Assembly: GCA_963678675.1 (NCBI GenBank)
Contig: OY783197.1
Span: 12,998,205 to 13,062,204 of the forward strand
Length of the DNA stretch: 64,000 bases
Direction of reading: 5' to 3'
Source: Xiphydria camelus
Taxonomy: Eukaryota; Arthropoda; Insecta; Hymenoptera; Xiphydriidae
Part shown: one piece after another, positions 56,090 through 64,000 of the stretch
Position numbering within the stretch: position 1 is the stretch's first letter
Layout of the letters: each line of letters starts with the position of its first letter
Program-made: the position numbers and the translations under genes
Notes under the pieces: model-generated
The model's database searches: none
Seen by the model: only the letters and a program-made list of their open reading frames with translations
What the model was told of the DNA's origin: nothing

Positions 56090-56395
56090 TTATAGGTTTG
56101 TTCCTGCAGAGAATCCGTGACTAATCCCTGACAGTTGGTGATTTGTACGTAGTGCGCATGTGCGGACTTTGACTAGTCAGGGATTTCTGTTGGAACACCG
56201 AACGCACTGTACTCTAGTGGTGACGACAGTAATTAATTTTAGAAGAGAGCAAACCTAACCTTTTTAATTTTCGACTAAGGTTATTGTCATTTTGTTTTAT
56301 ACACACTACTAGTAGTGTAACAAAAATATGGATGAAAACTCAGGTACAAACAATAGAAAGCTAATACGGTTTGGCGAACAAGGGTTGCAAATGTA

Positions 56396-56931
56396 CAGTC
56401 AGTTAAGTAAGAGCGTGTATGGCATTATTCATAAAGAAATTATTCAACAATGTTTTTTTCCACATACATACGTTTGACATGTTCCAAGGCAATGCGCAAT
56501 TATGTTAATAATGAGTCCAATCACCACCATCGACAATCACTTGGCATCCCCGAGGCATAGTATCCACCCATTTTTCGACGTATTCGAGGGGAAGTGCCTT
56601 CCAAACGCGTCGAATTTCTCAGGATAACTACTTCACAGTGAACACGTTTTCATAAACAAGCAGAAGCTTCGACGAAAACGTGTCTTCACTGTGAAGCAGC
56701 TATCCCGAGAAATTTGACACATTTGGAAGGCACTTCCCCGTAAATACGCCGAAAATTTGATGGATAGTATGCCTCGGAGATGCCAAGCAATAATCGATGG
56801 CGGTGATTGAACTCATTATTAACCAAATTGTGCATTGCCTTGGACCATATCAAACGTATGTATGTTGAAAGAAACATTGTTTAATAATGTCTTCATGAAT
56901 AATGCCGTACACGCTCTTACTTAACAGACTA
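56396..56931. mobile_element. 536-bp palindromic MITE, ~260-bp arms
   Basis: CAGTCAGTTAAGTAAGAGCG at the left is mirrored at the right (CTTAACAGACTA). TA flanks at 56394-56395 and 56932-56933. The centre CAAGCAGAAGCTTCGACG forms a small loop. Confidence 0.88.
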
Positions 56932-56944
56932 TACTTACAATCTC

Positions 56945-57125
56945 ACGTCCTTCATGGAAGGCTAATTGCCGGACGGATCGGAGTAAGCCATCCCCGCAGT
57001 GGCCAGCTTAATAAATACAGCTATACATGGAATACTAAGTCAGATTGTAAAGGGGAGAAATAACGGATTCCATAGATAACCGTGTAAATCTGATACCTGG
57101 CTTACCATGTACACCCGGGTTCACG
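56945..57125 (-). repeat. Diverged relative of the 42-50 kb element's central region
   Basis: On the - strand: TAAGCCAGGTATCAGATT, CCTTTACAATCTGACTTAGT, GTATAGCTGTATTTATTA and GGCTTACTCCGATCCG correspond in order to 46850-47000. The small ORF is not preserved. Confidence 0.65.
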
Positions 57126-57322
57126 GATTCTGAACATAGTGACTTTTCAAAATGTCATATTTCAATATACTAACCAATGAATAATTAATTATCATCCTTT
57201 CATTAGCCAGGGCAAAGGCTGCATTAGCTGATGAAAGTTTGACATTTAATTGCTAATTGTCTGTTACGTTTTAAAATTACATTTTGAAAAGTCATTATGT
57301 TCAGAATCCGTGAACCCGGGTG
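57112..57322. mobile_element. 211-bp inverted-repeat MITE, CACCCGGGTTCACGGATTC ends, TA duplication
   Basis: Arms of about 45 bp, TA on both sides. A second partial GGCCACGGATTCTTCTTCTG end follows directly at 57330. Confidence 0.8.
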
Positions 57323-57579
57323 TACATCCGGGGCCACGGATTCTTCTTCTGGTTACTTTTGCAAAATGTTTCTACTATAGGTACCCTATATATTAATTAC
57401 TCATTCAAATTTCTAACATTAGCATCAACATCTATAGCAGAAATAATGGATTCGGTTTTTGAACAGTAAAAATAACAATTAACAAATTAAGAGAGGGGGG
57501 GCAGTTTTACTTCGACCAGGGTGTACACAATATCCTACAACAAATTAGGACAGTTATTTTGGATTAATCTATTTCTCCA

Positions 57580-57672
57580 GCCTTATACCATACTTGTAAA
57601 ACGCTTGCGTGCTGGTTATTCTCAGTATAGCGCTATACCGCGTTTATACTGTGTTTGTAAAACCCGCCCTCA
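57580..57672 (+). repeat. Harbinger-type terminal fragment, copy 2
   Basis: GGTTATTCTCAGTATAGCGC, then TATACCGCGTTTATAC and GTAAAACCCGCCCT match one arm of the MITE at 36168. The upstream CATACTTGTAAAACGCTTGC is shared only with copy 3 at 61838. Confidence 0.75.
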
Positions 57673-58300
57673 TTCATACGAGCAGCTAGTACGCCTGCGT
57701 CGGACTAAAAGTTTCCTGACAATCCGCAAACTTTTCTGACTGTCAGCAAACTCGTCTGACTCCTGCTGGAACAGCGGATTTGGAATCAGTGACTGTCACG
57801 TACATCTTGCTGGAACGCGAGAATCTTAATGCGCATGCGCCTGTCGTCCGTTGACAGTCTCTGACTCCTGCAGGAACAAACCTTATACAGATGCTGTTAT
57901 AAAATGAAATACTCTTATTTGATTTTGAGATTGAAAGTCAATTTTCATTATTATAACTAGAATGTTTTCGTTTATATTCACATAATGAGAATTTTGTGTT
58001 AAGGTTCATATTTACAATAAAAAATGGAAAAATATGTAACTAAAAACTCAGGGAAGAATTCCTGCACAAAATATTATTTATAAACATACCTTCTTCAACG
58101 ACAAATTTTAATGAAATGAGAATTAATTGAAAAGGAGTCATTTTCTCCGTGTTTTCGTGGTTTTTCATGTTTTTTTCGGGATATGCTGTAATTGACAAGA
58201 GGCAAACAACTAAAACCTTAAACTAGATGGCAATACCAACAAAAAAATATGTGAGAAGTTCCCACGGGGGGGAGGGTTTCATATTGGTAGCTCATGGTCT
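57673..58300. other. Stretch without recognised gene
   Basis: GTTCCTGCAG(G)AG motifs near 56097 and 57875 are inverted relative to each other and may mark a 1.8 kb element enclosing this area. Otherwise AT-rich and without coding signs. Confidence 0.4.
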
Positions 58301-58450
58301 ATAAATAGTTAGAATTGGTTTCGGGAGAGTGCGCTGCGGTCTTACGAGTCGAGCGAAAAGTGTCAAACATTTGATCTCCCGGTAGCTGTCAATTCGGGAA
58401 ATCGAAGCATCTAACCTCGAAATCAGTAATTTGTAAATTATGATGAATAA

Positions 58451-59385
58451 CACAGGTTTACAAAAAAAAAGTCCGGACTATTTGACCGGACCATGGTATT
58501 CCGAGGTATTTTTGCGTCCTGAATCCGATCCCGAGGTCATCTGAGCCCCATCACGTCAGAAAAACGAGATTTGCAACGAGGAGGTTGCCACTGCAGACGC
58601 ACCAATTTTTGACTCATGTTCTGCATGCTGTTTCATAAGGCCGATTGTAGACGAACAATCGGCTTTACAGAAGGGTCTTTATTGTTCGGATACAAACAAT
58701 GTTCCCAAGAAGTCCCCTAACATAGTGCGAAATTTCAGACGAATGGGTTGAGCAGTTCTCGAGATATGGAAGTTTTCCGTCAAGTTTCTGCGTCTTGGCA
58801 GGGAGCTTAAACTCGTGAGTTGGTAAGATTCCTTCGTCAACTTACAACAAATTTGTGCCGTCCAATTGTGTTGGTTGTAATGTCTTTGAAAAGGGCAAGA
58901 GCCCGTGAAATAAATAAATAAGGAAATATGGGACTGCCCTGAGCAGCACCCAGAGCATGACTCCAAGGTTCTAAGGCCATTAGGGTCAGTGCTGGGTCCA
59001 CTGTCAATATGTCACAGTGAACGGATCGCCGGAATTGGATGCCTTGACAGGGAGATCGTAATCCGCGAGATACAACAATCATGGCAACATTTTATCCACT
59101 GAGGTGGTTCTGTAATAGTCCCGGTCGAGATTTAGGACTCCATTCCAATGTTTGGAAGGTATTCAAGACCTAAACAGCTACCCTCCAACTCAACAGGTCG
59201 CTTGAGAAATTGTCCCGGGTCCAGTTCCAAAAAATGGTCATTTTAACCTCTAAATGACCTTGAAATCTCGTTTTTCTGACGTGATGGGGCTCAGATGACC
59301 TCGGGATCGGATTCAGGACGTAAAAATACCTCGGAATACAATGGTCCGGTCAAATAGTCCGGACTTTTTTTTTTGTAAACCTGTG
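58451..59385. mobile_element. 935-bp insertion, CACAGGTTTAC ends, TAA duplication
   Basis: CACAGGTTTACAAAAAAAAAG at the left (read here as CACAGGTTTAC plus an A run) mirrors CTTTTTTTTTTGTAAACCTGTG-type sequence at the right. TIRs are about 130 bp and include AGTCCGGACTATTTGACCGG. TAA flanks at 58448-58450 and 59386-59388. The empty site is preserved in the right arm at ~63650. The interior has a GCCGATTGT/ACAATCGGC hairpin and no recognised protein. Confidence 0.85.
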
Positions 59386-59640
59386 TAATGTGTAGGAGTG
59401 ATAAAATTTTCATGAAAACTCACGATTTTCTGACATGTCATCTCGTACAGGTGCAACCGAAGAGAATCTAGCTCGTATCCTGTCCGCAAAAAGATGACTC
59501 GATGGACATCAGAGATGTCAGGCTTGACACTGAGCGCCTATTACCTACGGTACATTAATTGTAAAACGCGCTTCTCGTTTCAATTAGGTATTCCAGCGTT
59601 AAAGAACTTTTACTTCTTTCACACACAAGGTAATAACCTT

Positions 59641-60236
59641 TTATGAACTGTTCGTGGTAGGAGGCAGCGATCGATAATAGCGACTCGTCGTAGACAAGTT
59701 TGTCTATTAAAACTGTAGCGTATTAAGCGAATAGCAATTTGGGAGCGGAGTAAGGTTGAGAGAATGCAGAAAGGCAAGGAAAGAGAAATGAATTTAGCCG
59801 CGTGTAACGTATGAAATTTGAGAGTCACGTTTATTGATGTCACCTTAGCGGATTGTATTCGACGACTGACAATAGCTCGACGTTCGTCCGAGCTCGGGCC
59901 TCGAGAGTCAGTAAGCGCGATATTACCGACGTGATTATTCAAAGTTTTATGTCTCTTCTGTTGGAACAAAAACTAAAAGTGTGCCGAACTACTACTGCGA
60001 TAATGTGCCCGAGCTCGCGGTCTATTCTGCGATTAACGTTAACGTAATCGTGATTATGCTCGGATGGTGGGTGTTCCAAAAGAGGTAAAGTTGATACTAA
60101 ACATCGGACGCTGTAAGCTGACTTGCTAGTGTATTCTTTGCAACTGGAACATCATCGCAGGAATAATTTGTCTACGATTAGTCACAATCATTGATCGCTG
60201 CCCCCTACGATCAACAATTCGTATAAGGTAAATACT
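59641..60236. other. ~600-bp block splitting the left arm
   Basis: Moderately GC-rich with no recognised protein. It ends in similar AAGGTAATAxC/AAGGTAAATAC sequences on both sides, which may be a target duplication or short direct repeat. Origin unknown. Confidence 0.4.
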
Positions 60237-60254
60237 TCCCCTTGTCGAAAACCA

Positions 60255-60352
60255 CTACAGCGGACTGAACACTACAGTGGTCAGTAGTGGTATACAGTGT
60301 TGAATAGTGGCATGCAGTGGTACGTAGTGGTAAGAAGTGCTAAGTAGTGCAC
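60255..60352. repeat. GTAGTGGT-type short repeat in the left arm
   Basis: Units like CAGTAGTGGTA at 8-14 bp spacing. The mirrored version (ACCACTAC) fills 63300-63405, so the array is part of the inverted arm. Confidence 0.75.
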
Positions 60353-60833
60353 ATGTAATGGTTATACTATTTTTTTTATTGAATCATATAAAAAGGGTAC
60401 AAAATTTAAATTATACGACGGATGTATCACTTCTGCCCCCGAAAACTCTGCAATCACACGAATTGAAGAAAGGTATAATACCTACCCAGATAAATTTAAA
60501 TGTTACTTATAGAAGACAATGCAATGGTAGATAACTTCTTTGGTTGACATTATTGGATACCGTTGAGGTTCTCACGATTGTAGACACGTGTGCTTAAATT
60601 TTAAATTTAAACTTGCATTTTCTAGTAAAAGAGCGAAGGGAGAACAAAATTTTCCCGACGTTTCTATGAGCTTCTATCCTCCTATTAAAAAAGAACTATA
60701 ATCTAAAATGTGTCGCGCGAAATTACCTAGCAGGGAAAGACTCACTTATAAAAAAAGAAGAGAGATCTATTAATTTTGATTCTCCAGAGCTTTCTCCAGA
60801 CCCAGAGAAATTGAGCATCATCGAGTTCTTAAT

Positions 60834-61232
60834 CTAGAACGAATCATCGAGCGTCAACGTCGCGGTGGAATTTCTACTGTCCGGCGATTGCATTGCGATA
60901 TATCGTTTCCGTAAGATCTCTTGATGGTCGCTGCAAGGGCTACTTTCGCGTTTGGATCGCAAAGGTCTCTCACCTGGTGATCTGAAAAACACGTTTAAAA
61001 GTCCACTGTGAACAAAATCAATCCTTCGCAGCCACGACATTCTGACAATGCGAAACTCGTCTTTGTTCCTGGCGAATTAAAAGTTTCCCGCGATAAAATT
61101 GTTTAATCATACCTTGCGACGAGTTTCAATTTGACATTGTCGATGTCTTTCAGTATATCGCCCATTAATTTCTGGGAGATCAGTGGCGGTTTATGCCGTT
61201 CGACGAACTTGTAGTCTTGTAAACTAGCTCTC
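60834..61232 (-). CDS. Mitochondrial fission regulator (MTFR)-like C-terminal exons
   Basis: complement(join(60834..60981, 61113..~61232)). The 131-bp GT-AG intron restores an Arg codon (AG|A). The protein ends LISQKLMGDILKDIDNVKLK, then LVARSPGERPLRSKRESS, ... LTLDDSF stop. The block LKDxxxVKLxxVxRSPGxRP matches the conserved C-terminal signature of the MTFR1/MTFR2/MTFR1L family, which promotes mitochondrial fission in vertebrates. The upstream exon limit is uncertain: the open frame runs to 61306, and the best acceptor is at 61233. No other exons are visible, and upstream sequence is a Harbinger remnant. Lying between inverted arms, it is either the 3' end of a real gene or a captured fragment. 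Confidence 0.5.
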
Positions 61233-61319
61233 CTCGCGATGTGAGGAGTCGTCAGAGGTGGCAGAATATAATAATAACCAATTAAAAATTTTAACATTAC
61301 GATCAAAACGATTACTTAC

Positions 61320-61677
61320 AGTAATTAGCATTGATCCCAAAGCAAGAAATCTTAAAGTTGGCAATAATTTCGTTGCTGGCTGAATTGCTGCATTTCTTTG
61401 CGACCTCGGTGCAATGCGATGTCGTATTTGTCCCAATAATCTCTGACAGGTTTGTTTTTCCAGACGAAATCAAGTGAAGAATTCTACATCATTTTATTCT
61501 TCGAAATAGTCAACTCTGGAATAGTTTTGTATTAGATTTGGTTATAAATTAGTAGGTATAGGTATCCTTTATTTACTTACCGCGGGCACGTATTTTCCTA
61601 GGGTTTCTCATTCTTTGTAAGACGTCAATTTCATCATCAGATGATGATTCGAAAACTGGCACATCAATCAACTCCAT
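61320..61677 (-). pseudogene. PIF/Harbinger transposase (HARBI1-like), N-terminal half, broken
   Basis: Exon 1 (61581-61677) starts ATG and reads MELIDVPVFESSSDDEIDVL then RMRNPRKIRAR, with a GTAAGT donor. Exon 2 (~61545-61323) reads VDYFEE-stop-NDVEFFT-stop-FRLEKQTCQRLLGQIRHRIA then RNAAIQPATKLLPTLRFLAL and GSMLIT before GTAAGT. The RLLGxIxxxIxP...LxTLRFLALGS block is the HTH region of HARBI1-type transposases. Two in-frame stops disrupt it and the DDE half is absent: homology ends 90 bp before the MTFR-like exon. The Harbinger-type terminal sequence at 61838-61930 would be its 5' end. Confidence 0.68.
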
Positions 61678-61837
61678 TTCACAATTAATAACAATTATTA
61701 TGATTCTGTCACGGTTCTGATTCTGTCACGGAAGAATAAAGACGCAAACAAAAAGTTAGGTTATACTGAGGATAGCTAGCTTATCCCACGATGAAACTGC
61801 CGGATAAGTTATGTTTGCATTTATTCCAAAGATTATC

Positions 61838-61930
61838 CTATTCCAGACTTATATCATACTTGTAAAACGCTTGCGTACTGGTTATTCTCAGTATAGCGCT
61901 ATACCGCATTTATACCGTGTTGGTAAATAT
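61838..61930 (+). repeat. Harbinger-type terminal fragment, copy 3
   Basis: CATACTTGTAAAACGCTTGC, GGTTATTCTCAGTATAGCGC and TTATACCGTGTTGGTAAA match 57580-57672 and one arm of 36168. It lies 160 bp upstream of the Harbinger ATG. Confidence 0.78.
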
Positions 61931-61959
61931 CACTTTTGGATCACTGCTCACCACCATTA

Positions 61960-63298
61960 GGTGCCCATACACACAGAGGTCGAACTGTCGGTTTGGAACG
62001 GCGCGGTTCGAACCGGCAGTTTTACCTTTCAGTTAGTGGGCGCGCCACGCGCCAGATCGAACTGTCAGGCTGACCCGTCAGTCCAGACCGACGGGAAAAA
62101 CTGCCGCCGTCCACTAATATGCGTTTTAGCACGACAGACGGAACGTCGGTTCGTACCGCTACGCTTAATATCATCCTAATCTAAGCGAAAGCGCTATTTA
62201 GGCCCTTCGTTCACCGACAAGATAAACCGACAATTCTGTGTGTATGGGTACCTATTTAAAAATATCGTCGTAGACGTTTGGATTTTTATGTTAATATTTA
62301 TTAGAGAAAAATGCTCAAAACCGGCGAATAAGAATTCTGTATGAAGCTTGTTGAAGCGGTTAAAAAGTATCCGCTAAGTTAAAACAAAACAAAAATCATC
62401 GGAAAATACCAATTTTTAGTGAAGTTAGAGGCATTTGTTTACAAGAGCGCGCAGGCGCTACACGGCGCGTATTTATGTACAAAATTCAATATCTCGAGAA
62501 CTATTCATCGTAACAAAATGAGATAAAAACCAATTGTTTCGTCTTGAAATTCTCTACATTTTTTCCCCAGCATGTCTCGATAACTTCTTAATAGTTTTCG
62601 AGATATTTAAAGAAAAAAAAGAAAAGAAAGTCGTACAAAAAATACATTTTTATTAAAAATTGAAAAGCAAACTTTGGCTTTATGTCACATTTGTTCTATA
62701 TATTTTTCCGAGTATTTAAAAAAAAGAAAAATTAAAATCGTACCGTATGTCCGCGATCATTTGAACCATAGGAAAATTGCGAGTTTTGCATGAGCACCCC
62801 TTTGGGTCTCCTCGTCCAATAGAATCACCGGAGAAGCGTGAATGCGCATGCGTAGTCATCCGCGAGTGTGGCGGCGTCAACAAGTTCAGATCGGTTATCG
62901 AAATAATCGATCTGAACTTGCTGACGACGCTACACTCGCGGATGACTACGCATGCGCATTCACGCTTCTCCGGTGATTCTATTGGACGAGGAGACCCAAA
63001 GGAGTGCTCATGCAAAACTCGCAATTTTCCTATGGTTCAATTGATCGCGGACATACGGTACACTTATGAAGTAAAAGCGCAACAAAATCGATTTTCTCAG
63101 CCCGTCTACTGTCGGTCGACACTACGGGTCGATCTGCAGTTTTGCGGCCGGCCGGCCTGTGGCGGTTCGACCTGTCAGTTTTAACCGCGGATTTCTATTC
63201 TGCGTTAGTGGACGACGACGGTTAAAACCGACGGATCGACCCGACGGTTCGAACTGCCGTTCCAAACCGACAGTTCGACCTCTGTGTGTATGGGCACC
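61960..63298. mobile_element. 1339-bp element, GGTGCCCATACACACAGAGG ends, TA duplication
   Basis: GGTGCCCATACACACAGAGG, then TCGAACTGTCGGTTTGGAAC is mirrored at the right end. TA flanks at 61958-61959 and 63299-63300. Subterminal regions are rich in TCGAACTGxCGG / CCGxCAGTTCGA repeats. A palindromic MITE is nested inside. Confidence 0.85.
62743..63058. mobile_element. 316-bp palindromic MITE, CCGTATGTCCGCGATCA ends, TA duplication
   Basis: Near-perfect palindrome with arms ~155 bp; the centre TCAGATCGGTTATCGAAATAATCGATCTGA leaves a tiny loop (given as two paired halves). It contains TGCGCATGCG twice. It is related by its tips to 24680-24821. Confidence 0.88.
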
Positions 63299-63890
63299 TA
63301 TTGAACCACTACTGACCATCATTGAACCACTGCTCACCACTATTGTGCCACTACTCAGGTTTTTAGTAGTGGTTGAAAATATTCTGTAGTGTTCTGTAGT
63401 GGTTTTCGACAAGGGTTCGAAAGAAGTAAAAGTTACTTAAAGCAGAAATAGTTGAAACGAAAAGCGCATATTGCAATGAAAGTACTATGGGTGAAAGGCG
63501 CTCGGTGACAAGCCTGACATTCTCCAATGTCCATCGAGTCATCTTTTTACGGACAGGACACGAGCTAGATCCTTTTCGGTTGCACCTGTACGAGATTACA
63601 TGTCAGAAAATCGTGAGTCTTCATGAAAATCTTATCACTCCTACACATTATTCATCATCATTTACAATTTACCGATTTCGAGGTTAGATGCTTCGATCTC
63701 CCGAATTGACAGCTACCGGAAGATCAGACGTTTGACACTTTTCGCTCGACTCGTAAGACCGCAGCGCACTCTCCCGAAACCAATTCTAACCATTTAATGA
63801 CTAGAGCACCGACCCAACCACTTCCGGCCAAATGTCAGGGAAATTCAAAAAATGGGGCTTCTTCGCGGACATACGGTATAGTCAAAGAAG

Positions 63891-63906
63891 TATACTCGCT
63901 CTCTCT

Positions 63907-63937
<31 letters not shown>

Positions 63938-63939
63938 CC

Positions 63940-64000
<61 letters not shown>
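63891..64000. repeat. (CT)n microsatellite at the window end
   Basis: CT dinucleotides with scattered CCCT interruptions, running off the window edge. Confidence 0.97.

Larger units (their letters stand above)
58308..63790. mobile_element. 5.5 kb nested inverted-repeat structure enclosing gene fragments
   Basis: GTTAGAATTGGTTTCGGGAG at 58308 is mirrored by CTCCCGAAACCAATTCTAAC ending at 63790. The right arm (63420-63790) is continuous. The left arm is split by an insertion at 58451-59385 and resumes to ~59640. A further inverted pair, CCCTTGTCGAAAACCACTAC (60239) and its mirror ending 63415, continues the same arms, suggesting the left arm was split again by ~600 bp (59640-60236). The interior contains MTFR-like exons, a Harbinger remnant and two nested MITEs. 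Confidence 0.72.

Noticed and set aside
59619..59969. 116-codon frame on the - strand
   Set aside because: No motif and no splice context. It lies in the unexplained 600-bp block; I could not support coding.
62716..63184. Two similar frames of 102 and 135 codons on opposite strands
   Set aside because: They are the two strands of the 316-bp palindrome.

Overview
The window looks like nuclear DNA of an insect, possibly hymenopteran; the order is inferred, not shown. It has spliced genes with GT-AG introns, AT-rich introns, insect-type transposons and dense palindromic MITEs. There are no bacterial operons and no CRISPR array. Most of the 64 kb is transposable-element DNA in many nested layers.

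Host genes. The one clear host gene is the 3' part of a CAS-family adaptor (p130Cas/BCAR1-like) on the + strand. It has six exons between 16465 and 34781, and every junction keeps phase. They encode YDxP substrate motifs, the serine-rich helical bundle, a YDYV motif and the focal-adhesion-type C-terminus. The SH3-encoding 5' exons must lie left of the window. Its second intron here (17410-31575, 14 kb) is packed with transposons. A second host-like locus, on the - strand at 60834-61232, encodes the C-terminus of what resembles a mitochondrial fission regulator (MTFR family). It lies inside a 5.5 kb inverted-repeat structure, so it may be a captured gene fragment.

Layout. 1-1.8 kb: inverted-repeat debris with a Tc1/mariner-type fragment. 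2.2-5.5 kb: Tc5-like element with 1 kb inverted repeats and a CTNAG target. 6.8-8.1 kb: PHD-type fragment and a ~100-bp tandem array. 9.7-12.6 kb: Tigger/pogo element with an uninterrupted 571-aa transposase and a TTAA-flanked element in its 5' leader. 12.6-15.7 kb: 5S-like remnant, AGATCTGATC-type satellite, 1.27 kb inverted-repeat element. 16.4-34.8 kb: CAS exons and transposon-filled introns. 35-38 kb: 3' flank and unclassified DNA. 38.1-42.4 kb: decayed Ty3/gypsy element, - strand, with one LTR. 42.4-49.9 kb: two copies of one unclassified element in opposite orientation, one inserted 40 bp inside the tip of the other, giving a giant palindrome. 50-54 kb: more inverted-repeat elements with a CRE-rich insertion. 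54.4-56.1 kb: broken transposon gene with a PIN/XPG-like motif set. 56-58 kb: MITEs. 58.3-63.8 kb: nested inverted-repeat structure enclosing the MTFR-like exons and a broken Harbinger transposase. The window ends in a CT microsatellite.

Because several elements exist as paired arms, one arm often preserves the pre-insertion state of the other. This lets boundaries and target duplications be read directly at several sites. All family names rest on recognised motifs, terminal sequences and target sites; no database search was possible.
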